64,000 bases of DNA from Bradyrhizobium sp. CCBAU 51765. Lineage in GTDB: Bacteria; Pseudomonadota; Alphaproteobacteria; Rhizobiales; Xanthobacteraceae. Made by a program: the position numbers and the translations under genes. A model generated the notes under the pieces. That model ran no database searches. It was not told the DNA's origin and saw only the letters and a program-made list of their open reading frames with translations. The stretch lies in assembly GCF_015291725.1 (NCBI RefSeq), contig NZ_CP030038.1, positions 6,313,001 to 6,377,000 on the forward strand. Reading direction: 5' to 3'. Every line of letters starts with the position of its first letter. Position 1 is the first letter of the stretch. Of this stretch, positions 24,004-34,288 are shown in pieces.

Positions 24004-26709
24004 ATGTTCGACGGCCCATTCGACGTCTTTGCGCCGATCATTGCGATCGTCGCCTTCCTGATCGCGATCAAGGCGTCCAACCAGGCCGCCGAGCTGCGCC
24101 GCCGGCTGAGCTCGCTCGAAGAGATGTTCTACGCGCAGCGGCAGGTGCAGCCGCCGCCGTTGATGCCCGCACCGGTGCAGACGGAGGCGCCCGCAACAGC
24201 GCCGGCAGAGCCGCCGCCGCTTGCACCCGAGCCCGAGGCTGCGCCGCCTGCGCCGGTCGCCGCAGATGCTTCGCCGCCCCCACTCGAAGCCGGCCTTGAA
24301 GCCAGCGCACCGCCGCCGCTGCCCGCGCCGGCACCCGGTTTCGAGGAGCGGCTCGGCACCCGCTGGGTGGTGTGGATCGGCGGGCTCGCGCTCGCGCTCG
24401 GCGGCTTCTTCATGGTGCGCTATTCGATCGAGGCCGGCCTCCTCGGCCCCGGCGTGCGCGTGTTCCTCGGCGGATTGTTCGCACTGGCGCTGTTAGGGGC
24501 CGGCGAATGGACGCGGCGCAAGGAAGCCATCTCGAGCATAGCGGCGCTGCCGATCGCGAACATCCCCGCGATCCTCACCGCGGCCGGCACGGCGGTCGCG
24601 TTCGCCACCATCTATGCCGCCTACGCGCTCTACGGCTTCCTCGTGCCCGCAACCGCCTTCGTGCTGCTCGGCCTCGTCGCGCTCGGCACGCTTGCCGCCG
24701 CGCTGTTGCACGGCCCAGCACTCGCCGGCCTCGGCGTGGTCGGCGCCTTCGTGACACCGATCCTCGTCTCCAGCGGCAAGCCGGACTATTGGGCTCTTTA
24801 CATCTATCTTGCGATCGTCACCGCCGCGAGCTTTGGCCTCGCCCGTATCCGGCTTTGGCGCTGGCTTGCAGTCACGACGATCGTGTTCGCCGTGCTCTGG
24901 ATCTTCCCGGGTCTCGACGCCGCCGAACTGCAAGTCGCGCCGCACGCCTTCCATGTCATCGCGGGCTTCGTGCTGGCCGCGCTGCTCGTCGTCTGCGGCT
25001 TCATGTTCGGGCCCGGCATCGAGGACGGCGAGATCGAGCCGGTCTCGTCGAGCGCGCTCGGCGCCTATCTGTTCGGCGCGCTGCTGATCGTGCTGTCGAG
25101 CGCGCACGCCGATCTGGCGTTGATCGCCTTCACGCTGCTGGTCGCGGGAACGCTGTTCGTCGCCTGGCGTGCGCCGGCGGCCACAGGCGCCCTGGGTGCG
25201 GCCGCGGCGACCGTCTTCATCGTGTTCGCCGAATGGGCGGTGCGCGCCAATCCCGATATGCTGGTGCTGCCCGGCGGCCCCATGCCCGGCATCGGACCGA
25301 CTGCGACCGACGGCGCGGTGACGCTGCACCTGGTCACGGCCGCGATCTTCGCCGCCGGCTTCGGCATCGCCGGCTTCCTGGCACAGGGCCGGTCGAATTC
25401 GGCGATCATTCCGGTGGTGTGGTCGACGGCCGGCGTCGCGACGCCGATCGCGATCCTGGTCGCGCTCTACGCGCGCATCGCTCATCTCGACCGCTCGATC
25501 CCGTTCGCGATCCTGGCGGTGCTGCTCGCCGCCGCCTTCGGCGCTGCGACCGAGGCGCTCACACGCCGCGAGACCCGGCCGGGCGTTGCGATCTCCACGG
25601 CCTTGTTCGCGACCGGCACGCTCGGCGCACTGGCGCTGGCGCTGACCTTCGCGCTGGAGAAGGGCTGGCTGACGATCGCGCTTGCGCTGATGTCGCTCGG
25701 CACGGCCTGGATCTCGATGCAGCGGCCGATTCCGTTCCTGCGCTGGCTCGCCGCGATCTTCGCGGCACTCGTCACCGCGCGCATCGCCTACGATCCTCGC
25801 ATCGTCGGCGACGCCGTCGGCACCACGCCGATTCTGAACTGGCTGCTGTGGGGCTACGGCCTGCCGGCGCTTTCGTTCTGGGCCGCGAGCGTCTTCCTGC
25901 GCCGCCGTGCCGACGATGCGCCGCTGCGCATGGTCGAGGCCGCCGCGATCCTGTTCACCGCGCTGCTTGCCTTCATGGAGATCCGCCACTTTGCGACCGG
26001 CGGCCGCATGACCGCGGCCCCCTCGCTGCTCGAATTCGCGCTGCAGGCCTGTATCACGCTGGCGATGGCGATCGGGCTGGAACGGTTGCGGCTGCGCAGC
26101 CGCAGCATCGTACACAATGTCGGCGCGGTCGTGCTGACCGCGATTGCCGGGCTCGTCAGCGTGTTCGGTCTGTTGATCCTGGAGAATCCGCTGCTGTGGC
26201 ACACCGACGTCGGCGGCGCCGTCTTCAATCTGCTGCTGCTGGGCTACGCGCTGCCGGCGGTGCTGATGCTGCTGCTGTCCTATGCGGTGGTCGGCGAGCG
26301 TGGCAAGGTCTACGCCAATACGATCGCGGGCGGCGCGCTCGTGTTCGCGCTCGCTTATGTCACGCTGGAGATCCGCCGCTTCTATCACGGGCCGATCCTG
26401 TCCACGGGACCGACCACGGGCGCCGAGCAATACACCTATTCGATCGGCTGGCTCGCTTTCGGCGTGGTGCTGCTCGGCGTCGGCATCCTCGTCAACTCGG
26501 AACGGGCGCGGCTGGCGTCTGCCGCCGTCATCGCGCTGACGATCCTCAAGGCCTTCGTCATCGACATGTCGACGCTGACGGGCGTCTACCGCGCGCTCTC
26601 CTTCATGTGCCTCGGCGTCGTGCTGGTCGCCATCGGTTGGCTGTACCAACGCATCCTGTTCCGGCGGCAGGTTACGCCGCCGCCGGCCGCGCCGCAGCCG
26701 GGCACGTGA
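24004..26709 (+). CDS. DUF2339 family membrane protein
   Basis: 901 residues. Begins with a short hydrophobic segment, then a coiled region ('NQAAELRRRLSSLEEM'), a Pro/Ala-rich linker (about residues 50-115) and the family entry motif 'RLGTRWVVWIGGLALALGGFFMVRY'. After that come more than 20 predicted membrane helices. DUF2339 proteins are large integral membrane proteins of unknown function. The GGAGG ribosome site lies just before the ATG at 24004. It meets the chemoreceptor gene tail to tail with only 3 bp between. Confidence 0.85.
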   Translation: MFDGPFDVFAPIIAIVAFLIAIKASNQAAELRRRLSSLEEMFYAQRQVQPPPLMPAPVQTEAPATAPAEPPPLAPEPEAAPPAPVAADASPPPLEAGLEASAPPPLPAPAPGFEERLGTRWVVWIGGLALALGGFFMVRYSIEAGLLGPGVRVFLGGLFALALLGAGEWTRRKEAISSIAALPIANIPAILTAAGTAVAFATIYAAYALYGFLVPATAFVLLGLVALGTLAAALLHGPALAGLGVVGAFVTPILVSSGKPDYWALYIYLAIVTAASFGLARIRLWRWLAVTTIVFAVLWIFPGLDAAELQVAPHAFHVIAGFVLAALLVVCGFMFGPGIEDGEIEPVSSSALGAYLFGALLIVLSSAHADLALIAFTLLVAGTLFVAWRAPAATGALGAAAATVFIVFAEWAVRANPDMLVLPGGPMPGIGPTATDGAVTLHLVTAAIFAAGFGIAGFLAQGRSNSAIIPVVWSTAGVATPIAILVALYARIAHLDRSIPFAILAVLLAAAFGAATEALTRRETRPGVAISTALFATGTLGALALALTFALEKGWLTIALALMSLGTAWISMQRPIPFLRWLAAIFAALVTARIAYDPRIVGDAVGTTPILNWLLWGYGLPALSFWAASVFLRRRADDAPLRMVEAAAILFTALLAFMEIRHFATGGRMTAAPSLLEFALQACITLAMAIGLERLRLRSRSIVHNVGAVVLTAIAGLVSVFGLLILENPLLWHTDVGGAVFNLLLLGYALPAVLMLLLSYAVVGERGKVYANTIAGGALVFALAYVTLEIRRFYHGPILSTGPTTGAEQYTYSIGWLAFGVVLLGVGILVNSERARLASAAVIALTILKAFVIDMSTLTGVYRALSFMCLGVVLVAIGWLYQRILFRRQVTPPPAAPQPGT

Positions 26710-26712
26710 AGG

Positions 26713-28401
26713 TCAGGCCGCGCGGACCGATTCCAGGAACTGCGCGACTTCGACCTTCAGGCGGGTGCTGTCGGTCGCCAGCGACTTCGCCGCCGACAGC
26801 ACTTCGCCCGAGGCCGAGCCGGTCTCGATCGCGCCGCGCTGCACGTTGGTGATGTTGGACGAGACCTCCTGGGTGCCGAGCGAAGCCTGCTGGACGTTGC
26901 GCGAGATCTCCTGCGTGGCCGCGCCCTGCTCCTCGACGGCGGCGGCGATGGCCGAGGATACCTCCGACAGCCGCTCGATGGTGCCGCCGATCTCCTGGAT
27001 GGCGCTGACGGATTCCTGCGTCGCGGCCTGGATGCCCGAAACCTGCGCCCCGATTTCACCGGTCGCTTTCGCGGTCTGCTCGGCAAGTGCCTTGACTTCG
27101 GAGGCGACGACGGCAAAGCCGCGTCCGGCCTCGCCGGCACGCGCCGCTTCGATGGTCGCGTTCAGCGCGAGGAGGTTGGTCTGGCCCGCGATGGTGTTGA
27201 TGAGCTCGACCACGTCGCCGATGCGGGAGGCCGCCTGCGACAGCGCGTTGACGCGCTCGTTGGTCCGCGCCGCCTGCTCGACGGCTTCCGCAGCCATCCG
27301 CGCCGAATCCTGCACGCGGCGGCTGATCTCGGTGATGGAGGACGACAACTCCTCGGAAGCGGACGCCACCGCCTGGACGTTGGTGGAAGCTTCCTCCGAA
27401 GCGGCCGCAACGACAGTCGCGAGCTCCTGGCCGCGCTGCGCCGTGCCGCTCAGCGTGGCCGCGGAGGCCTCGAGCTCGGTCGAGGCCGATGACACGGTCT
27501 CGACGACCTCGCCGATCATGACCTCGAAATTGCGGGTGATGGCATCGACGCGGCGGCCACGCTCGATCTTGGCCTCGGCGTCGCGCGCCGCCGCCTCGTC
27601 GGCGGACTTCTTGGCGATCAACGCCTCCTTGAAGATCTGGAGCGCATCCGCCATCGAGCCGATCTCCGTCTTCTCGCCGCGATGCGGCACCTCGGCCGAG
27701 AGGTCGCCTTCGCCGAGCGACTGCATCGGACGGATGATCGAGGCGATGCCGCGAGACACGTCGCGCACGAGATAGTAGGCGGCAGCGATCGCGATCGCGA
27801 CGGCTGCAACGATGATGCCGACGAGCACGCGGAAGATGGTGGCGTAGCTGTCGGCCGCCTGCTTCGTTTCCGCTTCGGCGCCGCTGTTGTTGAGCTCGAT
27901 GCTCTTCAGGAGCAGGGGATCCGCCGCCTGAGCCATCTTCGCGACCTTGGTCTGCAGCAGCTCGTTGGCATCGGTCGGGAAGCGGCCGGGGCTCTTGCGC
28001 GACAGCGCCATCGTCTCCTGAACGCCATTGAGGTATTCGGCCCAGGCCTTGGTCCACTGCTGATAGATCGCGCGTTCCTCCGGCAAGGTGATCAGGCCTT
28101 CATAGACCTTGCGCGTCTTCTCGATGCGCTCGCGCAGCGGCGCCATGCGCTTCTCGGCAGCGTCCTTGCCTTCGATGCTCTCCTGCATCAGGTGAAGTCG
28201 CAGGACGACGCGCAGCTCGTTGATGTCGGCGCGCATCGAGCCGAGCGCGCGCACGCTCGGCAGCCAGCTCTCCGCAATCTCGACCGTATGGGCGTTGATG
28301 TTCTGCATCGTGCCGATCGCCATCACGCCGACGCCGGCGAGCGAGAGCACGAGGACCGACAGCACGGTCAGCAGCTTGAATACGATCGACAATTTCGACA
28401 T
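26713..28401 (-). CDS. Methyl-accepting chemotaxis protein
   Basis: 562 residues. TM1 at about 8-30, a periplasmic four-helix-bundle-like sensor domain (about 31-188), TM2 at about 190-212, a HAMP domain (about 213-265, 'RPMQSLGEGDLSAEVP') and a long MCP signalling domain with 'INTIAGQTNLLALNATIEAA' at the hairpin tip. Detects an unknown ligand and signals to CheA/CheW, which are not in this window. The signalling domain is almost identical to that of the next chemoreceptor upstream, pointing to duplication. Start at 28401 or 28404. Confidence 0.93.
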   Translation of the reverse strand: MSKLSIVFKLLTVLSVLVLSLAGVGVMAIGTMQNINAHTVEIAESWLPSVRALGSMRADINELRVVLRLHLMQESIEGKDAAEKRMAPLRERIEKTRKVYEGLITLPEERAIYQQWTKAWAEYLNGVQETMALSRKSPGRFPTDANELLQTKVAKMAQAADPLLLKSIELNNSGAEAETKQAADSYATIFRVLVGIIVAAVAIAIAAAYYLVRDVSRGIASIIRPMQSLGEGDLSAEVPHRGEKTEIGSMADALQIFKEALIAKKSADEAAARDAEAKIERGRRVDAITRNFEVMIGEVVETVSSASTELEASAATLSGTAQRGQELATVVAAASEEASTNVQAVASASEELSSSITEISRRVQDSARMAAEAVEQAARTNERVNALSQAASRIGDVVELINTIAGQTNLLALNATIEAARAGEAGRGFAVVASEVKALAEQTAKATGEIGAQVSGIQAATQESVSAIQEIGGTIERLSEVSSAIAAAVEEQGAATQEISRNVQQASLGTQEVSSNITNVQRGAIETGSASGEVLSAAKSLATDSTRLKVEVAQFLESVRAA

Positions 28402-28704
28402 CACGACAATCCCGATGTAGCCAGCAACGCGCGAATGACCTGCGCCGCGATCGTCGCGACGGACGACAGGGCGGAGGTCAGTTCAACAATGCTGGCTGGT
28501 TCTTGTCCCGAGAGATTGCGCCCATAATCGCAAACAGGCGTTAACAGGAACCTACGTAAAACTACGGCTCGCGCTCGTGGTCGCCATTCACTGCAACCCG
28601 TCTGTTGCAGCCGCATGGACGTCTCCTGCCGCGATGCGGACGCGGCTTGATGCGCGGCATCATTCGAGCGGGCCGGCGGCTTCCTCCGAGGCGGACCGCG
28701 AGCG
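28402..28704. other. Intergenic region between tandem chemoreceptors
   Basis: About 300 bp without a convincing gene, separating two receptor genes that point the same way. I see no clear repeat family or strong terminator here. It is long enough for an independent promoter for the downstream receptor. Confidence 0.4.
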
Positions 28705-30441
28705 TCAGGCCGCGCGCACGGTGCCCAGGAATTTTCCGACCTCCAGCTTCAGCCGGTTGCTGTCGCCGGACAGCGATTGCGCCGCCGCCAACACCTGCGA
28801 GGACGCCGAGCCGGTCTCGCTCGCGCCTTGCTGCACATTGATGATGTTGGACGACACCTGATGGGTGCCTGCCGCCGCCTGCTGCACGTTGCGGGAAATC
28901 TCCTGCGTTGCGGCGCCCTGCTCTTCGACCGCGGCTGCGATGGTCGAGGAGATCTCCGACAGCCTCTCGATGGTGTGGCTGATGTCCTTGATCGCGCCGA
29001 CCGAATGCTCGGTGGCGGTCTGGATGCTGGCGATCTGCTGGCCGATCTCGCCGGTCGCCTTCGCGGTCTGCTCGGCAAGCGCCTTGACCTCGGAGGCGAC
29101 GACGGCAAAGCCGCGGCCCGCCTCGCCGGCGCGCGCGGCCTCGATGGTTGCATTGAGCGCCAGGAGATTGGTCTGGCCGGCGATGGTGTTGATCAGCTCG
29201 ACCACGTCGCCGATCCGCGCCGCGGCAGCGGAAAGCTCGCCGACGCGATCGGTGGTGGTGCGGGCCTGGTTCACCGCATCGCTCGCGACGCGAGCCGATT
29301 CCTGCACCTGCCGGCTGATCTCGGTGATCGACGACGACAGCTCTTCGGTTGCCGACGCCACCGACTGCACATTGGTGGACGCTTCCTCGGAGGCGGCAGC
29401 AACCATGGTGGTGAGCTCCTGTCCACGCGCCGCAGTCGACGTCAGCGTCGACGCGGAAGCTTCCAGTTCGGTCGAGGCCGAGGAGACGGTATCGACGATT
29501 TCCCCGATCGCGGCCTCGAAGCTGTCCGCGAGCTTGTGCATCTCGGCCTTGCGCTGCGCGGCCGCAATCTGGTCCTGTCTGATCTTGGCTTCGGCCTCCT
29601 CGCGCGCCTTCTGTTCCGATACGACCTTGAACTTTTCGACCGCCGCAGCGACGCCGCCGACCTCGTCCTTGCGGCCGAGACCGGGCAGCACCACGGAGAA
29701 ATCGCCGCCGGCGAGCTTGTCCATGGCCACGGTAAGCGCGCGGATCGGCCGCCCGATGGTCAGGAACGACATCAGCCAGGAGCCGACGAGGACGAGCACC
29801 GCGAACACGCCGACGATGATTCCGATATGCTCGCTCGAGGCCATCTCCTGCACCGAGGCGGCGATATCCTCTTCGCTCCGGTGCCTGGCGAAATCGGCGA
29901 CCTGATTGGCGACCTGATCCATCTCGCCGGCAATCGGCAACGTGACCTCGCGCGTGAGACGCGCCCCCTCTTCGACGAGCCTGGTGATGCGGGCTGTGTC
30001 GTTTGCGCCCATCGCCGCGATGGTTTCATTGCGTACTGAGGCGACTTGTTGCCCGGCCTTGAGATAATCCGAGGCGCGGGTCTTGAGCGTCTCCATCCTC
30101 GCGCGATCTTCCGCCGCGGGCGACAGCTTGAGCATTGCATCGGCAACCTTGACCAGCCGGCCGGAACGTTCGACGAGCGCATCGCTCGCCTTCTGCAATT
30201 CGCCCGAGTTGCCGGCGAGACGGATGTCGCGTACGGCGAGCTGCATGCTCCGGACCGAGAACTTGGCCTCGACTGCCTCACGCGCCAGCTCCTGCTGGGC
30301 GAATGCGGCCTGGCTGGATCGGCGCACATGGCCGTTTCCGACCATCTGGCTTGCGATCATGGCGCCAACCAGGAACACGCCGAGAGCCGAGGCGATCGCC
30401 AGCTTGGTCCCGATCTGCAGATTTCGAAAGAGACTCAACAT
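28705..30441 (-). CDS. Methyl-accepting chemotaxis protein
   Basis: 578 residues. TM1 at about 13-33, a helical periplasmic domain (about 34-205), TM2 at about 206-228, HAMP ('RPIRALTVAMDKLAGGDFSVVLPGLGRKDEVG') and an MCP signalling domain with the tip 'INTIAGQTNLLALNATIEAA'. The periplasmic domain differs from that of the downstream receptor (26713-28401), so the two probably sense different ligands. Start at 30441 begins 'MLSLFRNLQIGTKLAIASALG'; a longer start at 30471 adds residues with no receptor character. Confidence 0.92.
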   Translation of the reverse strand: MLSLFRNLQIGTKLAIASALGVFLVGAMIASQMVGNGHVRRSSQAAFAQQELAREAVEAKFSVRSMQLAVRDIRLAGNSGELQKASDALVERSGRLVKVADAMLKLSPAAEDRARMETLKTRASDYLKAGQQVASVRNETIAAMGANDTARITRLVEEGARLTREVTLPIAGEMDQVANQVADFARHRSEEDIAASVQEMASSEHIGIIVGVFAVLVLVGSWLMSFLTIGRPIRALTVAMDKLAGGDFSVVLPGLGRKDEVGGVAAAVEKFKVVSEQKAREEAEAKIRQDQIAAAQRKAEMHKLADSFEAAIGEIVDTVSSASTELEASASTLTSTAARGQELTTMVAAASEEASTNVQSVASATEELSSSITEISRQVQESARVASDAVNQARTTTDRVGELSAAAARIGDVVELINTIAGQTNLLALNATIEAARAGEAGRGFAVVASEVKALAEQTAKATGEIGQQIASIQTATEHSVGAIKDISHTIERLSEISSTIAAAVEEQGAATQEISRNVQQAAAGTHQVSSNIINVQQGASETGSASSQVLAAAQSLSGDSNRLKLEVGKFLGTVRAA

Positions 30442-30642
30442 CGGTGCGTTTCCCCGGAAACGAGCAGCCAAGTCTTTGTTGGCCGCTTGGACGTTGATCG
30501 TCCTTACCGAAAAGCTACAGGTCGGAGTCCAATCTTCTGGTTAACGCGATGCCTCGCAGAAATACTGTCTTTTTGCGCTACATGATTGAAGATGAAGAGG
30601 AATGATCTCGTCATGGTTGCAAATTGCAGCTTGAGATCTGAG

Positions 30643-30888
30643 CTAGGACGCTTTGCATCCGACGGTTTCTCCGACCAGGCTGATTCGAAAGACCGGCTTC
30701 TTGCTCTCGTCGAGCAGCTCCATGCACCACTCGGCGTTCGGCTTCAGGCTGCACGCGATACCGCCGAGCAGATCGGCACACACCTTGGTCATCTCGGTCC
30801 AGGCCGCCACGCGATCCTCGAACTCGTACGGCTGGTCAGCGGCGCCGGAATAGCGGCCGGTGCTGATGCGAAAGAAATAGAGCGACAT
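30643..30888 (-). CDS. DUF6894-like small protein
   Basis: 81 residues beginning 'MSLYFFRISTGRYSGAADQPYEFEDRVAAWTEM'. The MxxYFFRI start and the 'EFEDRVAAWTEMTKVCADLL' helix are the pattern of the DUF6894 family, which is abundant in Bradyrhizobium and of unknown function. Three cysteines lie in the second half. Start 30888 fits the family better than 30912. Confidence 0.72.
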   Translation of the reverse strand: MSLYFFRISTGRYSGAADQPYEFEDRVAAWTEMTKVCADLLGGIACSLKPNAEWCMELLDESKKPVFRISLVGETVGCKAS

Positions 30889-31049
30889 CGTTGAGCCCTT
30901 GTGTGGGACCACCCCCCGGCCGCACTCAAATTGAGGCGCGAACAGCTACCAACGCATGAAGGCCGCAGCCCGTATGACTACGGCGCGGCGGCTTCGCGCT
31001 CGATGGACGTCTTCGGCGACAAAGGCGCGGATGGTCCCGCGCGGCCAAG

Positions 31050-31649
31050 TCACTGGGTCGACCGGCGCAGCTCCAGCGGGCCCTCGTTCTTCGCGGGCTC
31101 GGACTTGACTTCGGACTTCGCCGGCTCGAGCCGGCTGCTCTCGACACGCGGGGTCTCGACGCGCGCGGCGACTTCGGTGTTCGATGTGCCGATCGAACCG
31201 GTGCGCTCCGAGGTCCTCAGTGAGCGTGGCCGCGCCGCTGCGCGCGCCATCAGCATCTGGTTGCCGCCCTGGTGATGGAAGTCGCAATAGGCGAAGCCCA
31301 TGCCCGACACCGAGCCGCGGAAGCTACGATCGTCGGTCTTTTCCAGGTTGAAGCAGGGCTCGAAGGGGATGCCCTTGATCGAGGCACAGACGTTCTGGCC
31401 GCGGATCTGGAGCGTATTGCCGGGCAGACGGAGATGACGGACCGGGCCTGCTCCCGAGAACTGCACCGCACCGGCGGCACCGAGATCGTCGAGGATGCGG
31501 CCTGCGCCGCGGGTGCCGTCGAAGCAGGTGAAGGCAAACACTTTGCCGGCTACGAAGCGGCGCGCCTCGTCGGCGTTCATGCTTCCAGCAATGGCGGGCG
31601 CAAACGTTGCTGCCGCCGTGACAGCCCCCAACACAATACGCGCAAGCAT
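31050..31649 (-). CDS. Hypothetical secreted protein
   Basis: 199 residues. Signal peptide MLARIVLGAVTAAATFAPAIA. The mature part has 'MNADEARRFVAGKVFAFTCFDGTRGAGRI', 'NVCASIKGIPFEPCFNLEKTDDRSFRGSV' and 'GFAYCDFHHQ' with several cysteines that may pair, followed by a low-complexity Arg/Ser/Glu-rich tail of about 60 residues. Resembles rhizobial conserved hypotheticals. GGAG lies before the ATG at 31649. Confidence 0.75.
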   Translation of the reverse strand: MLARIVLGAVTAAATFAPAIAGSMNADEARRFVAGKVFAFTCFDGTRGAGRILDDLGAAGAVQFSGAGPVRHLRLPGNTLQIRGQNVCASIKGIPFEPCFNLEKTDDRSFRGSVSGMGFAYCDFHHQGGNQMLMARAAARPRSLRTSERTGSIGTSNTEVAARVETPRVESSRLEPAKSEVKSEPAKNEGPLELRRSTQ

Positions 31650-31764
31650 GCTCAACTCCGAACCCAACCCCCCGCAGCGGGCGATGCCCTATTTCTTTAC
31701 CCGCTGCTTACCATACGAACCAAGGCAACATTGGAGCAGCTTGGTTGGTAAAGTCTAAACGCCG

Positions 31765-32751
31765 TCAGCCAATTTTAACCACGATGCGGCCCCGGACTTG
31801 GCCGGCCAGAATTTTCGCGCCCCACTCCGAAACCTCGGTCAGCGAAATTTCCTTAGTGATTTCAGATAGTTTTGTCCGATCCAGATCGGATGCGAGGCGT
31901 TGCCAGGCCACCTTCCTCGGCTCGATCGGGCACATCACGGAATCGATGCCGAGAAGGCACACTCCGCGCAAAATAAACGGCGCGACCGAGGACGGCAGGT
32001 CCATGCCGGCGGCCAGACCGCAAGCCGCAATCGCTCCGCCATACTTCGTCATCGAGAGCAGGTTGGCGAGGGTGGTCGAGCCGACGCTGTCGACGCCGCC
32101 AGCCCAGCGCTCCTTGGCGAGGGGTTTTGCCGGTGCCGACAATTCGTTCCGGTCGATGACTTCGGCTGCTCCCAGATGCTTCAGATAGTCGGCCTCGGAG
32201 GCCCGGCCGGTCGAGGCGATGACGTGGTAGCCGAGCTTCGAGAGCACGGCGATCGCAACCGAGCCGACGCCGCCGGCAGCGCCGGTCACCACCACCGGGC
32301 CGCTCTTCGGCGACAGACCGTGCTTCTCGAGCGCCAGCACGGCGAGCATCGCAGTGAAACCGGCGGTGCCGATCGCCATGGCATCGCGCGCCGACAGGCC
32401 CTGCGGCAAGGCGACCAGCCAGTCGCCCTTCACCCGCGCCTTCTCCGCATAGGCGCCGAGATGGGTCTCGCCCATGCCCCATCCGGTGCAGACCACCTTG
32501 TCGCCCGCCTTCCATTGGGGATGCGAGGAGGCTTCGACGGTGCCGGCGAAGTCGATGCCGGCGATCATCGGGAAGCGACGCACCACCGGCGCCTTGCCTG
32601 TGAGCGCAAGGCCGTCCTTGTAGTTCAGCGTCGACCACTCCACACGGACGGTGACGTCACCGTCCATCAGCTCAGCTTCGTCGAACTGCGTGAGCTGGGC
32701 GGTGGTGCCCTTGTCCGCCTTGTCGATCCGGATCGCCTTGAATGTGGCCAC
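31765..32751 (-). CDS. acuI: Acrylyl-CoA reductase/quinone oxidoreductase, AcuI/YhdH type
   Basis: 328 residues. A zinc-free medium-chain dehydrogenase/reductase: 'VRVEWSTLNYKDGLALTGKAPVVRRFPMIAGIDFAGTV' and 'GWGMGETHLGAYAEKARV' mark the AcuI/YhdH subgroup. The NADP-binding motif is 'VVVTGAAGGVGSVAIAVL'. Members reduce acryloyl-CoA to propionyl-CoA with NADPH and detoxify reactive acrylyl compounds. An MFS gene lies 40 bp upstream on the same strand, so they may be co-transcribed. Confidence 0.88.
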   Translation of the reverse strand: MATFKAIRIDKADKGTTAQLTQFDEAELMDGDVTVRVEWSTLNYKDGLALTGKAPVVRRFPMIAGIDFAGTVEASSHPQWKAGDKVVCTGWGMGETHLGAYAEKARVKGDWLVALPQGLSARDAMAIGTAGFTAMLAVLALEKHGLSPKSGPVVVTGAAGGVGSVAIAVLSKLGYHVIASTGRASEADYLKHLGAAEVIDRNELSAPAKPLAKERWAGGVDSVGSTTLANLLSMTKYGGAIAACGLAAGMDLPSSVAPFILRGVCLLGIDSVMCPIEPRKVAWQRLASDLDRTKLSEITKEISLTEVSEWGAKILAGQVRGRIVVKIG

Positions 32752-32791
32752 GACTTCACTCCCTGACTTGTTTCAGGGATTGTTTAGCCGA

Positions 32792-34045
32792 TCAGGCCGG
32801 CTGTGCAACCGCCCGCTCGACAGGTTTCTCCACAATCGGAAGATTGATCAGTGCGGAAAGCACGCCGAACAGGATCGAGAGCCACCAGATCGGCGTGTAG
32901 GAACCGAACCGCTCGAACACGATGCCCCCTAGCCAGACACCGAGGAAGCCGCCGACCTGATGGCTGACGAAGGCGAAGCCGTAGAGCGTCGCGAGCCAGC
33001 GCGTGCCAAACATCAGCGCCACCAGTGCCGAGGTCGGCGGCACCGTCGACAGCCAGGTCAGGCCTGAGATCGCGCCAAACGCGATCGCCGAGAACGGCGT
33101 GATCGGGAACGCGATGAAGGCGAGGGTCGCAAGCGCGCGGGTGAAGTAGATGGTCGAGAGGATGTAGCGCTTGGGCAGATAGTTCTGGAGATAGCCGACG
33201 CTGAGCGAACCGATGATGTTGAACAGGCCGATCGCCGCGATCACCCAGCCACCGGTTTGCGTCGAGATGCCGCTATCGACCAGGAAGGCCGGCAGATGCA
33301 CGGTGATGAAGGCGAGCTGGAAGCCGCAGGTGAAGAAGCCGAGCACCAGGAGCACGTAGGAGCGGTGGCCGAAGGCCTCCGCAAGCGCCCTGGTGAAGGT
33401 CTGCTCATCCGCAGGCGCCGTATTGGCCGTGCTTGCGACAGGCGGCGTCGACAGCGCCAGCGACAGCGGGATGATCAGCAGCATCAGGAAACCGAACACG
33501 GAGAGCGCCTGCTGCCAGCCGAAATTATCGATCAACGCGACGCCAATCGGTGCGAACAGGAACTGCCCGAACGACCCCGCCGCCGTGCCGGCACCGAGCG
33601 CAAGGCCGCGTTTCTCGGCCGGCAACAGCTTGCTGAACGCCGACAGCACCAGATTGAACGAGCAGCCGGCAAGACCAAAGCCGATCATGACGCCGGCACC
33701 GATGTCGAGCGAGAGCGGCGTCGAGGAGTAGCGCATCAAGATCAGGCCGCCGGCATAGAGCAGAGCGCCGACGCACATCACCCGGAACAGGCCGAAGCGA
33801 TCCGCGACCGCGCCGGCGAGCGGCTGGCCCAGCCCCCACAACAGATTCTGCACGGCAATCGCGAGGCCAAACACGTCGCGGCCCCAGCTGAATTCGTGGC
33901 TCATCGGCTGCACGAAGAAACCGAGCGCCGAGCGCGGACCGAAGCCGAGCATGCCGATCGCACAACCGCAGAGAATGATGACGGCCGGGGTGCGCCAGTT
34001 GGAGGAACGTGAGGCCGGAGCGAGTTCGCCGATCTGTGTCGACAT
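32792..34045 (-). CDS. MFS transporter, monocarboxylate/oxalate-antiporter-like
   Basis: 417 residues with about 12 membrane segments. 'GFFVQPMSHEFSWGRDVFGLAIAVQNLLWGLGQPLAGAVADRFG' is typical of the oxalate:formate antiporter/MCT-like branch of the MFS. The substrate is likely a small organic anion. Lies 40 bp upstream of acuI, possibly in one transcript. The 353-bp region upstream, shared divergently with nadA, may hold its promoter. Confidence 0.85.
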   Translation of the reverse strand: MSTQIGELAPASRSSNWRTPAVIILCGCAIGMLGFGPRSALGFFVQPMSHEFSWGRDVFGLAIAVQNLLWGLGQPLAGAVADRFGLFRVMCVGALLYAGGLILMRYSSTPLSLDIGAGVMIGFGLAGCSFNLVLSAFSKLLPAEKRGLALGAGTAAGSFGQFLFAPIGVALIDNFGWQQALSVFGFLMLLIIPLSLALSTPPVASTANTAPADEQTFTRALAEAFGHRSYVLLVLGFFTCGFQLAFITVHLPAFLVDSGISTQTGGWVIAAIGLFNIIGSLSVGYLQNYLPKRYILSTIYFTRALATLAFIAFPITPFSAIAFGAISGLTWLSTVPPTSALVALMFGTRWLATLYGFAFVSHQVGGFLGVWLGGIVFERFGSYTPIWWLSILFGVLSALINLPIVEKPVERAVAQPA

Positions 34046-34288
34046 GGTCTTCCTCGTCTGTCGTTGGCGAATCCGCGATCAGCAGCCGCGGGAGAGCCGT
34101 TTAATGCATCTGCATGAAGATCCCAAGTCAAAAAGATCGCCAAGCCAAAGACGATTGCATTCCACGAGGAGCTGCCGCGGGAGCATTGCGTTTCAATGCT
34201 GCCTCGCCCGACGTGTCAGCCGCGATCTGACGGGAATGTGTGCGGCAGGGCCTAGCAGGCCCCATCGGAGCATGCTATCTTCGATTTA

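Noticed and set aside
24493..26649. A 718-residue reverse frame opposite the DUF2339 gene
   Set aside because: Low-complexity Arg/Asp/Gln antisense shadow of a membrane protein gene with GC-rich third positions.
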